Assembly: GCA_946406115.1 (NCBI GenBank)
Contig: OX291542.1
Location: forward strand, 23,943,321-24,007,320
Length of the DNA stretch: 64,000 nt
Origin: Apoda limacodes
Lineage: Eukaryota; Arthropoda; Insecta; Lepidoptera; Limacodidae
Direction: 5' to 3'
Both the position numbers and the translations under genes were made by a program. Positions 42,475 to 56,600 of this stretch are shown here, in pieces (within the stretch, counting starts at the first letter, position 1; each line of letters begins with the position of its first letter). The notes below the pieces were generated by a model that had not been told where the DNA came from, searched no databases, and saw nothing but the letters and a program-made list of their open reading frames with translations.

Positions 42475-44420
42475 TCTATACATATAATAAAACTGTAGAG
42501 GTCGAATGTCTGTACATAGAAAAAAATGATTAAAACCAAGTCAGGGGAATGTAAAAAGAGGGAAAATACCAAAATATGTTTTTTTTAATTTTTTTGTTTT
42601 TCTGTCTGTTTGTCTGTTTGTACGGGCTAATCTCCGAAATGGCTGGACCGATTTCAATGAAATTTTGCATGGTGATTCCTTATATCCCAGGTCAACATCT
42701 TAGACACTTTTTATTCCAGAAAGTTAAAGGGTTCCCGTGGGATAGTTAAAAAACCATAGTAACTTGGACATCTTAGTACACACAACTTATGTACCTACCT
42801 AATGCTGATACTTTATATTACCTCTCGAAATCTTATAAAAGTGACGGGATTCAGTGGCAAAGAAAATTGCTACGGATCCCTATTTAATGCGTAGCCAGTT
42901 GGCCGGCTGAACTTGAAGAGGTTTAGTAACCTGTGAAAATCTCTTACCGTGCTTCTGGCTTTCCCAAATCGATTAAATAACTGAATAACTGAATATTTCT
43001 GCGAGTTCTAACGTGGGTGACTTTTTACCCTATACTTTACGGTAAATTTTCAATAGATGGTGCTTTTAGGTTTTAGAACGCACTATTAAAATTAACCAAA
43101 AGTAATCAAGTTATGATACGCTCTCATATCTCGGAATATAGTATTTTTCTGGGAAAATAACATAGATCCAATTATTAAATTGACTTGGCTTAGGCAATAC
43201 GGATACTGATATAACCTTGCGATTTGGTGAATGCAAATTGTTTCCTTCTTATTTATTTGGCTTAGAAAATACGGATTTTAATATAGCCCTACGATTTGGT
43301 CAATAAAAATTGTTTTTTTTTTCTTAACTTGGCTTAGGAAAAACGGATTTTGATATAGTTTTGCGATTTGGTAAATGAAAATTGTTATCTTCTTATTTGG
43401 CTTAGGAAATACGGATTTTGATATAGCTATACGATTTGGTCATTAAAAATTGTTTTCTTTGTAACTTGGCTTAGGCAATACGGATTCTGATATATAGCTC
43501 CACGATTTGGTCATTAAAATATTGTTTGGTTTATACGATGTTTAAAATCCTCATAGATTTGGACATAAGTGAACATTCTGTATGTGGTATCTCTAGAAGC
43601 AGTGATAGAGCGAAGGGTTTACGCGATTGCTGTTTAATTATCTGGGACGAGTGCACTATGGCACACCGAAAAGCAGTAGAAGCAGTTGATAGAACACTCA
43701 GAGATATCCGTCACAATGACCAACCTATGGGTGGCGTTTTGTGGGAATTTTTAGCCAAACGCTGCCAGTATAGTACCACGGGGAACAAAAATCGACGAGA
43801 TAAGTGCATGCTTAAAGAGCACAAGCCTTTGACAACACGTCACAAGGATGCAATTAACAGTGAACATGAGGGCGCGAACAGGAGGCAACACAAATGCGCA
43901 GGAATTTTCTGATTAACTGCTAAAAATTGGCGAAGGGACATATCCGGAAGAAGAAAGGCAAATTGTTTTATCTGAAAATCTCTGCCACACTGTTAATTCA
44001 ATTGAAGAACTTATCTCTTCCGTGTATGGTGAACAAAATCAAATAAAATAATGAGAACTCATGGCTTTGCGAAAGAGCAATTTTGACTCCGTGAAATGAC
44101 CAAGCCGCAAGAATCAACTTGGATATACTTGGATATACTTATAACGTACTAGCTAGATATGGTACGGAACCCTTCGTGCGCGAATCTGGCTCGCACTTAG
44201 CCGGTTTTATTTTTGCTGATCGTGTCGATGCAGGGATCCGGATTCAATCACCGGCGGCCAGGTTAAGTTGGAAAATAATCTGTGTCCAATTGTTCACATT
44301 TTCTTTTTATCTACAATTCACGCATTAATCCAAACTTTGTATTTTCGTTTTATTTATTTTTTGCTGTATAACAGTTAACAGCGTGATAAAACGCGGACGA
44401 AGTCGCGGGCAACAGCTAGT
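42475..44420 (+). mobile_element. Helitron with decayed helicase gene (copy 2)
   Basis: Duplicate of 30085-32030 with the same ends, minisatellite and broken helicase. It moved with the segmental duplication, not by transposition. Confidence 0.9.
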
Positions 44421-47400
44421 TGAATAATATGTTTCTGAGTTTATGTTTATTTATTGGTTTCTTGGGATAACTAGTTTTAGTTTTTTTTATTGTATGGGCG
44501 CTTGGATTTTTATAGGTACAATTTTTACTATTAGTTTATGAACTTCTTAATTCTGTACGAATGTTTTACTATTTCTAAATTAACACAGGTTATAATTAAT
44601 CAGCATTTAACTAACATTCGTACTCAATATTGTATAGTTGTATATCATTATAAGAACAACGATGATAAAAAAAAACTCAGAACAGTCTTATTTTATGAAA
44701 AATTAATATTGAATTTAAATTTATATATTTAATCAATTCACTTAAAATGTACATCAAAAAAAAACTAGGTACGCTAAATAATTAAAAGTTAATGAAAAAA
44801 AACCTAATATTCAAATTAATTAGTATTTATTTTATGTATACATTTTAATATTAATTAAAATATTGGAGATCTACATATATCGTCGTTGAATACATGGGCA
44901 TAATAAAATATATGAGTTTCTTAAAAGTATTATGTTTTATTTATACAGTTAAATGTGAATATTATCTATATTATTAACGATATAATTTTGACAGTGTTGG
45001 TCCTGGTGGATGATGGTAAACCTTTATTAGTCGTCTTGATTAATCTTTGTAGAAAAGACTATTGTAAAAGTAAGTTATTGTGCACACGGCCAGCAAAGTT
45101 TATATATTAGTCGTAATAATAGTATATTTCTTAAACATACTACGATATGCGACCATATCTTGCACAAGCTTCATTGGGGTTAAATCGTACTTGCAGAACC
45201 TACCCGAGTGCTCAAATATGGAATTTGAAAATAAAACGAACTTTTTTAAAAATCTAGACCGGCTGAAATCTTCCCAATATTGGGTATGATCCTTATTAAA
45301 ATATATCATTACTGGACTTATTTCTCTCTTTAAAGTTTTTATTTATAATTCACTTTTTACGCAGTTAAGTTTTTAATTTATTTATTTTTGTGATATAGGT
45401 TATATGGTAACAGTAAAACCACAGCTATCCAGTGGCTACCAACAGGTGATTTGAATCAAAGATTAAATTATTAATAGACCAAGTAAAGTACTACAGTACT
45501 AAACATGTATTATCTACCTATTGTACAGTATAGTGTTTAGTTTATACTTTAGCTAATTAATAATAGTACCTACAACTGTTTTATCATTCGCTGCAGTACA
45601 ATGATAAATCATATTTTATCTTTCTTGGTCTTTTTTCCTATTTTATCTTTATTTAAGATACTTTTGTCAAAATTTATATTATTTATTGCAATAGTCAAAT
45701 GGTGACAACGATTGTATTCTAAGCGCTTTCATCAGAATAAAAAGTTAATTAAGAGTACTTTCCCGCCAATCACGGCAATTATAGGCGTTACTTACGACTT
45801 TTACCTATTTTGTGGTTGTAGGTAAATAAATAATACGTAATAATAATAATAATTATTTCCTCTTCTCGCCACAGAATATCGTTAACATAGATTAATGTTC
45901 ACGCACTCTACGTGTTCTGATAAAGATTTAATTTGTTACGCCAGTAGTTCAAAATTAAGTAGGTAATAAAGTAGGTTCTATAAATTCTAAGTTCAATGGC
46001 AACTTGAATGTTAATGATTCATTGTTACTCGAATTGTATCGATTGCGGCATAATCATGTATAATATCAAGAAGAAACATGATTTATTAAGGGCAGGTCAA
46101 AGTTTTTATCGGAAATCTAGGTAAGTAAAAGAAACCCTATTTTTTTCCTAACCGTTTACGTATTATAATTAGGACTAGGAATTGAAATACATATAAAACA
46201 CAAATGTAGGGGCCTGATTTTCAAAGTGTCTCTGGTACTCTATACCAACTCGAGAATTCCAAGGTAATGCCTGTTACGTATGCAGTAGGTTTTACCTCTT
46301 AAAACATTTTTTTTTATGCCACTAATGTGGCAAATAAGCTTACGCTCCGCCCGATGGTAAGCGGTAACCCTAGCCTATGGAAGATTGCATCATTTGCGCG
46401 TTGTTGACCCTTCAAAAATCTCATAACTTGTTTTTTGAAGAACCCCATACCACAGATTATATAATACTATACTAGTACCCATACTGTATTCCGTAGACAA
46501 AACGTCGGCATCCCTGGCTCATTCCACAACCGCACTTCTCTGAAAACCGATAAATGTACGAGGGGATGAAAAATCTCCCTCACCTTTAAGTCACTTTTAA
46601 ATCTATTTAATTCTAATTTAACTAGAATATTTAAGCGGGTAAAAGCGCGATAGTCTTTGGACACCTTGCGGCCGGCCGGGACGGAGAAGGACAGGAGGAC
46701 ATAGCATATAAACGGAACATCGGTGAATGTCTTACGTTGTTCGGGAAAATCATGTGACGAAAATCATATACTTTTGTTACATATAACGATTGAAAAATAG
46801 ATCGAAATAGGACATAATCATGCAGGTGGGTCAACATGTTCAACACCGACTACGAACTTGCACGTATTCAAGTTCGTAGCCATCTATCGCACTCAACCCA
46901 GGCGCTTATGATCGACTCCAATGTGTGATATGGAGATAGATAATACGCAATTGACAAGTTCCAACCCTAAAAGTGGAGAGAATATAGGCCCGTCTATGTC
47001 GACTAGTTCGCAGTGTGTTGTACCATCGGGAGCTTACGTCACAACTAAAAAATACTTCGTGAGAATGTTTTTGGACAACAAATTTGGAGCCAATGATTCA
47101 ATCTGGAAATTATCGAATCCATTGAAATGCTGACGGCAGTAGCCTGACTTCTATTCGTCCAGTTTTTTTTATCATGAATTTCGGAGAGGTGTCGAAATTG
47201 TCTGACTAACAATAAGTTCTTTAGTAAAATTTTACAAAAAACCCGGAAAAACAATTGTCCTGAAAAATTGAATTCCTCTGTATGCAGTTAAGTAAATATT
47301 TTTACAATGAAATGGCAATGTAGTCCTACAAATTGAGTGGTACCTTTTTCCTAGTCCTGCGCTTGAAAGTTGCCGATTCGACAGTAACATTTTTTTTATT

Positions 47401-50400
47401 ATTAACCGTAGGACAAAAAAAACACATGTTAAAATAATGCATTCTGTGCGTATGTATCACTAGTCCTATTATATTGAATATATTGAAAATAACATAATTT
47501 CTTATCCACTCCTGTATATGTATATGGATGTATGTTATACAGCAATTAAGCTCAAAATAGCGTGGTTGCACAAGTGAAGTGAGCCTTTATATTTATATAC
47601 CACTAAGGTGGCAAACAAGCTTACGGCCCGCCTGATAGTAAGCGGTTACCGCAACCTATGGACGCTTGCAACCCCTGGGGCATCACTCGCGCAATGCCGA
47701 TTCTTTAAATCTCTTTTGTAGAATTATAAATATTGTAACTGCAGGTGTTAAGTACGTACCTACACGTGCAAAGTTTTACATATTCAAAGACAGCTCGGTA
47801 TGTATAATGATCTGATGACATCAACGCATGTCACATGTCACACAAACAACGCAATGAAATGTACCTCACTTATAAAAGAAACACCTACAATTACAAAAAC
47901 GTCATCGAAATCTATTGAATACCTAAGAGTAAAAGGTATTTGGGCAAAAAAATAAATTGATAGGTAAGGTACCTGATTTAGGTAAAAAAGAGGAATCAAC
48001 TTTAATAGTGCTATACGAAGTGCGAATGGTTATTGAATGGACCCATCGATTGGTACGCACGAGCGGTCACCCAATATAATCTGTGCCCAAAGTATCTGTT
48101 GTGATAAGCGACCCGCTAAACTAAAGGATCGAATTGTTTTGATTCAATCACGCTACCCGTAGGTCGCGATCGACCCGGGTCACAAGAAATAATCGATCGA
48201 CCCACGTCTACCGGCATGGGAAGGGAACCCAAGGCATTATTGCGGTATGACTGGCAGAGGTTCCCCCCAGACTTCTTTTAGTTTCTCCCGAAAAATTCCC
48301 TTAATGTCCCTTAGCTCACTCAGCTATTTTCTACAAGTACCTGAAATGCAAAAATGCATACGATTATATACTAGGTACTATTTCTATTATTATAAATATT
48401 TTCGAATGTTTACGGTGTTCATTGCGTCGTTAAATCCGCAAACAATATTTTTTTCGAGAAGATTGCATAGAATCAATTAGGCTTATATCATTGACTTTAT
48501 TAAAAATTATTTAAAAACCTACCAAGTGCGATTCGGACTCACGCACCGAGGGTTCCGCACCAACTAACATTTACATATTTTACAAACACAAACAAAAATA
48601 AAAAGTATGCCGCTAAGCAGTCACCCATCCAATTTCTGACCAAGTCCAACGTTGCTTAACTTTGAATATTGTTTCCGACAATATGTTTCGCTAAATAATA
48701 GCTAGATGGCGCTGTAACGATGATTTAAGATAGTAAATGGTTCTGGCCCTTCTCATATTTCTCCGGTTTTTATCATTTGTTGTTATATTAAGACCTCAGA
48801 CGCTCACAAACATTATGATCACTGCACATACAATGTGTTATTCTTTTTATGATAGAGAGAAAAGAGACCAGTTAGTTAGACTAGTAAGCTGAAATATGGC
48901 ATGTATGCATATTAAATAAATAAAATAAAATAAAATTTGTAGAGTACCTCCCCTACACGTAAATTGGGAATGATATTTTTTTTCTCTACCCCATAGTGTG
49001 TGATGTCGTTGAATAACTCGTTTAAATATTGAGGGTGAGTAAAAACCAATTTTTTGATTCAGTGATGCGGTTGCGATATATTAAGCTTTTAAGTGCAAAT
49101 TTGTGTTAGCGCCCAGGGGGCCGTTCAAAAACCGACTGAGTCGAGTAGAGTTATGACTCGAACCGTTCATAAACTAACTGAGTTCCAACCCTAATCCGTT
49201 CAAAAACGCGTAGAGTTCTTACCCTAGGGTTGGCTTAAGTGAACCGTACTAGACGCGGGTTCGTCGGAGTAGGCGGCCATATTTGATTAAAATGGTCAAA
49301 GCAATGTTTCCGTATTAAGAAAATTAGTAAATTATTTTGTTGTTAGTTTTTGTATTTAAGTATTTTTCGATGACTTTTGTATTTGGAGTTTTTTAGTAAT
49401 AAAAGATTTTTAAGTATTTCCACTCCACTACTAGGGTTCAGTTTTTTCTTAGAATCTTTAGTGAATAACCCTAAATGCCTTAAAATAGTGTTAAAATATT
49501 GATTTTAGCCGTAAATTTTAGCTGTTTAGAAATACTCCTATTTTCATTTTATTTTTTGTTAAATAAAATCTAACAATAAAATAAACCGCGATTCAAGTGT
49601 TTACAATGAAAACACAACGCTACAACTACAAAAAGGTAAACATTGGTAACATACTGATAAATAAATAGTATTATAATATACTTAATAATATTGGTAAGTT
49701 TTATTAAAATATATGTATAATCAAAACAAAAGAATTCACCAAGTTCCCACCTAGTTTATGAAAACTTATTTCAAAAAAGCAAGAAGGAAATTATTAGTTT
49801 GTTCTCACTCAAAGTCAAAAAAATAGCCTAAAACTTTATTTAAATTTTAGTTTTCCGTAGGCCTTACATAGGTATTTCAAATAAAAAAAATGCCCCTACA
49901 AGGTCGAAATTCCTAAAAGTGGAAACATTGATTAAAACTTGACAGATGTAACTCGGTTAGCCGTTCAAAAACTATAGGGTAGAGTTAGGAACCCGATGAC
50001 GTCATTTTTTACTCAAGTTACTCGTTTTTGAACGCAACCCAGTGTGTGCGTGTGTGAGTGTGTCTCCACTGCCAGATAAATGGAAGTTCTTGGGTGGGTG
50101 AAAAAAATCATCAGAGTAGCATACAAAAATACCTTCCGAATTGGAACTGTCTTAACCTTTGTATTTCTTTAGTTGCTTAAGAACTGTCCTAATTTCACCT
50201 TAGTCTACTTCCGGAATGTTCTCGGCATGAAGGCGGATTTGGGGTGCACGACAATCGTCTATATATAGAGTTGCAGACTTTGGCGCTTGTGTACTCAATC
50301 GGCCTCTGGCTTAGAAGAAACGGTTCGCGTCAGATTTCGTTGGTTTCGCCAAATGGCTTTTTTTCAACTGTCACGCTTCCAATTCCAAGCTCTCGTCTGT

Positions 50401-50627
50401 CCTCAGTATTCTGTTATGGTACGAGTACGATAACAAGAAAAGTCGTCGGTTGAGGTAGCCTACCGAAACACGAGGATTTATCGCACCTTGTGGCCTACCA
50501 TTACCAAGACCCCTACCGTAGCCTAGAATAGTTAGGCTCCAGGAACTTGGATGCTGTGGAGGCCTTGGTTACGATGCAACGTAGATATGGTTGGATAAGA
50601 TACAACATTTTTGCTGTATTTGGCCGT
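44421..50627. other. Intergenic stretch (copy 2)
   Basis: Duplicate of 32031-38237: LINE tips at 46308-46560 and 47590-47706 (-), hairpin 46850-46879, inverted repeat piece 48930-49090, TIR element 49117-50037. The one change noticed is near its right end, at 50594. Confidence 0.7.
49117..50037. mobile_element. Non-autonomous TIR element (copy 2)
   Basis: Duplicate of the element at 36727-37647 with the same GTTCAAAAAC ends and CCCAG flanks. Confidence 0.6.
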
Positions 50628-53600
50628 ATGTCTAAAAATTCTTTATTCCTTTTCAGAATTTACGAAAATATACTGGAGACCATTGGTCATACACCTTTAG
50701 TAAAATTAAACCGAATACCCGAAGATCACGGACTAGAGTGCGAAATGTGTTAGTATTTTTATTAACCATATAAATAACTCAACTAGACTAACAACATATT
50801 TTTGTAAAACTGTTTAATTAATAATATTGAACATGCAACCGAGACTAATACTGATTGCGGTATCCATACACGGCCAGTACGAGTACTAACAAATCTGAGC
50901 CGATTTACAGCCGTCGGATTCTTTTATGCAAAATTCTAACTCAAAAACTTTAAAATTAGCTTTTTAGCAGAAAATACAAAATAAAGAATTATTTTTTTAT
51001 TTCAAAATTAGTTTTGATGACTATCTTATTTTTTAAACATTTTACGATAACGCATTATCATTTTTATTTTATCATTATGTTTTATTAAAATTTAAAAAAA
51101 AGGAATTCTAATAAACTAATTCATAAATGCCTAGCCGACACTCCTTAATATAATACACGAAAACATTAACAGCATACTTTATTTCTGCCGTAAACACTCA
51201 CAAAGAAAAGATTTCACGAAATTCTTTTCCTAACAGAGGGGCAATGAAAAAGAAAACGTTTGTATGAAGATAAGAAATCAACAAGCACATTGAGGGTCCA
51301 CAGGGAATTTGTCAGGGCACCACTTCAAAGGGGCCGACTTTAATCTATTGGAGACAAAGCACTATTTTGTCAGAAAAATAGTACCCTTATCTCTTAATAG
51401 ATCGTCCCCGTAGAGCGAAAACTAACTAACAAATAGTGACTTCCGAGATATTGTAACTTGAAATTTTTAATAATAAAAGAAAAATCATAACTTTTAAATT
51501 TGGTGTTTTATTAATAACTTTTTATTGGTTTTGAAACGCAATTACCTGTCTTCTTTAACTGGTGATATCAGATTTCAGAAAAACCTTGTTACTTTGCAGT
51601 AATTTATACAAATACAAGTTAGTTAGTTTTAGCTAATGTAAGTTACTTTAGTGAAATAGTGCTTAAAATTTACCTGAATGTAACGGTGTTTAAGGCATGT
51701 TAATGACATTTTACTTGTATTTTTCTGTTCAAATCTAATTTTCTTAACTTGAGTTGTCAATCTTTTTTAATAAGTCACATTTGAACTTTAAAGTTCACCT
51801 GTTTCAATTAATAATTAAGAAAATAAAATTCAACAACATCTTTATGAAAACTGTTACAAAATGATATGAAAATTATTCAGTTTCATCGAAACATTCTTCA
51901 TTAGTAACATCTGGTTCGCCTATTCTATCTACTGCAGTTATGCTAGTAAGTATAGGTATCACCGATGTAACTTAAGGGGGCTCAAGGCTATTCGGCTTCA
52001 GTACAAAGACCTATTAGGTCCTATATAATCCTTTATAATTTTCTTTTGTTTTTTACTGTAGTACATATTCCTTAGAGAAAACTTTGGCAGGGAGCTCATT
52101 CCATAACCTAAGCGTTCGCGTGAGGCAGTTTCTCTGTAACTGCACTGCACGCGACCATTTAGGTTCTAAGGTGTGAGAATGAATTCCCTGGCGATGGCGA
52201 GCGATGAGATGGTAGAAAGTAGTCGCGGGCATAATTTCGAACAATGCCTTACATAACATCCCACTATAAGAGCGGTAGAACACACACAGGGAGACAGTGT
52301 CTTTCTTCAAACTTAAGGGTTCGATACGGTTTGTGATTTTGGGATCGTTGACGATTCTTACAGCCCGTCGTAACCGAGACAAAAGGGCTTAGCTGGTATC
52401 CGGGTGTACCCACCCAGCGATGGCCGCAATCTTGCGACTTGTAAACCATCAACCATTGCTCCGAGGTGAAGTACTGCTTCGCGCTTTTGAGAACACCAAG
52501 TTTTTGGACGCCAGCTACACTTTGTCTTGCAAATGATCTCTGAATCCCAATGCTCTTTGAGATTGCAAGGGGTGTGTTCTAGGATTGAGGAACCTCAGTG
52601 AATGAAAACCTTCTTAGCAGAGAACGCGCAAACTTGTGTCGCCTTAGGGTTGAATTGAAACACGTTTTCTCGTCCCCAGTCAGAGACCTTGGACAGAGTG
52701 ATCTTGATTTTAGACACAAGTTTCAAGATCTCAGTTTCTGTTCAAGAACACAAGTTAATGTCTATGCTACAATAGCAACTACTACTTGTATGCGACTGCC
52801 GGACAAAAATCTAGCCACCCATGTGCACAAACCCTCGGGTAGTCCGTAGGATAGCAACTTCGATAGGAGATCCCGGTGCCAGACCCGATCGAACGCCTTC
52901 GCTAGGATTCTAGGCTACATGTCAATGCCTCCCCCTTACTCTCAATGCCTAGTGCCCATCGGCGTGTGTCACCAGTTGAGCGACCGAAACGAAAGCCATA
53001 TTGACGGTCGCTGACCAGATCGTGTTTTTCTAGGTATCTTAGAAGCTGTGTGCTTATTACACGCTCCATCACCTTGGAGAGGAAAGAGGTAATAGCGCTT
53101 GGATTCGATGGATCTGATCTATCGCCCTTTTAGGCACCAGGTGCACATTCACAGTCTTCCATGAATATTGCTCAGATATTGCCTAGTGTGGTAGGAAAGC
53201 GCAAAAAGGAGGATGCAACTCAGGACAACACTGTTTAAGAACCACTGCAGGTATACCATCTGGCCCACTCGACTTATGACCGTATAGAGAAAGGACCAGC
53301 CGCGGACCACCCGCTGTGTTGCCTTGCTATTTCGGAGGCTAAAAATAACGTGATAAGTCTATGTACTAAAGGAATACTAAAAAAACTTCTTAAGATGCAT
53401 CCGTGGTACTATTCCCTACCTACTCGCAAAACTACAGTAGATGAAGTAGTCGAACCAGATGTTATTAACAGAGAATGTTTCGATAAAACGGTTCTTTAAT
53501 AATTTTTATCCATTTCAAGCACACAAAGATTTCATCTTAAACTTATATCGGCACAAAAGGCTATTATCAGATATCAGATATATTCAGATTCTAGGATTCC

Positions 53601-56600
53601 AGAGAAAATGTTTGCAAGTAAATTCAGACTTCCATACATTTTTGTATCGAATTATAGAGTCAGAATAGCTCGAAACTGTTCCCACGAAAAATAGTAAGCC
53701 ACAACGTGTTCCAGAAAAACAAAAACTAGCTAAATCGCATTTGGGAGCACTTATCTGCAATTGCACTCTGCAACTCATCAAAATTAAAAAATCGGCCAAA
53801 TGCGAGTCGGACTCGTGCACGAAGGGTTCCATTATCTATTAAAACGGCAAAAAATCACGTTTGTTGTATGGGAGCCCCCTTAAAAAATTATTTTGTTTTG
53901 CTTTTTAGTATTTGTTATTATAGCGGCAACAGAAATACATCTTCTGTGAAAATTTCAACTGTCTATCACGGTTCATGAGATACGGCCTGGTGACAGCGGA
54001 GTCTTAGTAATAGGGTTCCGCTAGTTACTCTTTGGGTACGGAACCCCAAAAACTATGAAAAAGATTTTATACATGCTTAAATAAACCTATTTTGCAACAA
54101 CCTATTAATAAGTATTCATTTGTTACTACAGTAAGTTTTGTCAAATTTAATAAAATCATATTAGTATATTCACTAAAACGACCTAGTTAGTTCGCTCTGC
54201 TGCATTTATTTTAAGCTTGGGTTTTTGTGTCACTAAAATGATTTAGTGAATTTTCTTAACGAGTTCAGTAGCGATTTGAATCAAACATTTCGGAGTAAAA
54301 CTAACTAATTACGCTTAGGCAATTTAAATCAAATCTGTCATAAAAATAATAATCACTAAATTCATTTAGTTAATTTGTCTTTTCATGTGTAGTTGCATTT
54401 GGTGAGTTTTGACATTTTCTATCTCAGTCATACGAAGAGCTAGAGCCATGGTGATAAGATAGAAAAATATAGAAAAAAAATTTAAACAGAGTGCCATTCA
54501 AAACTCATTTTCCTTAAAAGTGTCATCTAGTTAGTTTTCGCTCTACGGGGACGACATAATATAATACAAAAGTTACTCTTTTAAATTAAAATTACTATAA
54601 TTATAATATTTTTTACAATATATTATAATTGCGAAAGTAACTCTGCTTGTCTGCTGTCTGTCTGTCAGTCTGTTTCCTCTTCACGCTTAAACCACTGTAC
54701 AGATTAAGATGAAATTTGGCATGGAAATAGTTTGAGTCCCGGGAAAGGACATGGGCTACTTTAAAACGTCGAGTGTGAGTCGGTTTTTTTCCTACGTATA
54801 ATTAATCTGTACGTACTCTCAGTACGTCATAAAACTAACTTCTCCTAAACGCCTGGAACGATTTAGGTGAAATTTCGTCTGAATATTTTGACGGGTTCAT
54901 GGATGGTTTAAAAACACAATTGGACCCGGTAGGTGGCGCTGCAGTCGGGGTGTCACTGATCTTTCCTAAATGGCAAAGATTGAATGTACGACAATGATTT
55001 CAACATTCACTGCATTTAATGCAACTCCATTATTATCAACTATCATATACCACAACTTCATTCATTATAAAAAGTTGTGGCTTGGAAACGACACATTACA
55101 TAGAACTTAAAAACGCACCGAAAGGGCTAGCTTAAAACGAAAAGGATTTAAAGAAAGGCTTCCCGCAATACTCTCACCCTAGAAAATGGAGAATTAAATA
55201 ATTTAGGCATAGAGGTCATAGTAAACAGTTAGATGTCCAAAAATGATAACTCACCTGTAGATTCGTTAGAAATAATTATGGAATCGCAAAATTTTAAAAT
55301 TGAAAATGTTTTTAATCAGGCGCTGCTTTTCCTGGCAGTAACGTTTGGCGGGTCCACTATACATACTAATTTTATAAATGCGAAAGTAACTGTCGGTCTG
55401 TCTATCTGTCCGTCTCTCCGACCGTCCGTCCGTCCGTCTGTCTGTTACCTCTTTACGCTTAAACCGTTGTACCAATTAACATGAAATCTGCCATAGAGAT
55501 AGTTTGAATCGAATTTAGGGCGGGTGGAACCGCGGGCAAATTTGGCATACAGATAGTTTTAGTTTCGGAAAAATACATAGGCTACTTAAAAACGTCAGGT
55601 GTAAGTAGATTTTTTTTTCTTTAATATTAAGTTAACATTTTCTCTATTGTAAGTGAAATCCTACACCGATAACGGAATTTAGGGCGGGTGAAACCGCGGG
55701 TAACAGCTAGTTATTTATAATTTACTCTTTTTTCACTGTTAAAATGCTTCAAATCTATGTTGACTGAAGAGGTACCCTTCTAGATTTAGGATGGGCAAAA
55801 TCAATAATCACTTCTTCAAAATCTAGAAGTACAATGCTTCAAAAGAAATTAACCAGTTTGCCGCTGATGTCCATAGAATGCAACATCCTCAAAAACATGC
55901 CGCTGATGTCTATAGAATGCAATATGCTCAAAAACATATCTATACATATAAAATGCTTTGTCCTGAATGACTGATGGATCAACGCACAGCCTAAACCGCT
56001 GATCGTACAGACCTAAAACTTGGAGGGTGTGTTCTTTGTATGACGTAGGCATCCGATAAGAAAGGATTTCCCGGAATTCTACCCCTAAGGGGGTGAAAAA
56101 GGGGGGCAAAGTTTGTAAGGGACAACGTGATTCCTTGGTCCAATCTACTTCAAATTTTGTATAAACCACTTTTAACAGAATTGATGGAAGACGTGTTTCG
56201 TATTTTATTGAAATTCATCCCCTAACGGGGTTAAAAAGGGAAAGAAAGTTATTTGGCGGTTTTTTGCTCCGAAGTTGATATCAATACTAATTAGTGCTTT
56301 TGATTTATATTACATTATATTTTGACGCATGTTTGAAAACTCAATTCGATTTTATTCAAAAAAGGTTGAACTTGTTTAAAAACATAAACAACTTCATAGT
56401 CCAATCAAATTAGAAAATGAAAAAACATTAATTGCTAGAGTTTTGAATTTTGGTATACAAGTTCATTAAGACCTCCCGTTGTGCATACTAAAAGTCCCCA
56501 TCGATACCTGTTGCGCTCGCGCCGCCATCATGGAAGAAAGGTACCCTTTTTCAGTTTTTTGCTTATATATCGGCAACAATTATTAATACGATAAAATCGT

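Larger units (their letters stand above)
39074..51463. repeat. Tandem duplication unit, copy 2
   Basis: 12,390 bp, same order and orientation as 26680-39073. It starts inside the LINE 3' end (39074-39127) and ends inside a TIR element that continues intact to 54554, so its right edge is the ancestral arrangement. Offset from copy 1 is 12,394 bp up to about 40,347 and 12,390 bp afterwards. Confidence 0.97.
51402..54554. mobile_element. ~3.15-kb DNA element with 26-bp perfect TIRs
   Basis: 51403-51428 and 54528-54553 are exact inverted copies (CGTCCCCGTAGAGCGAAAAC at the left), and one more base pairs outward. No transposase frame was found; it carries a LINE (-), a GGGTTCCG-family repeat and a MITE-like scrap. 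Superfamily unknown. The duplication breakpoint lies about 62 bp inside its left end. Confidence 0.7.
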
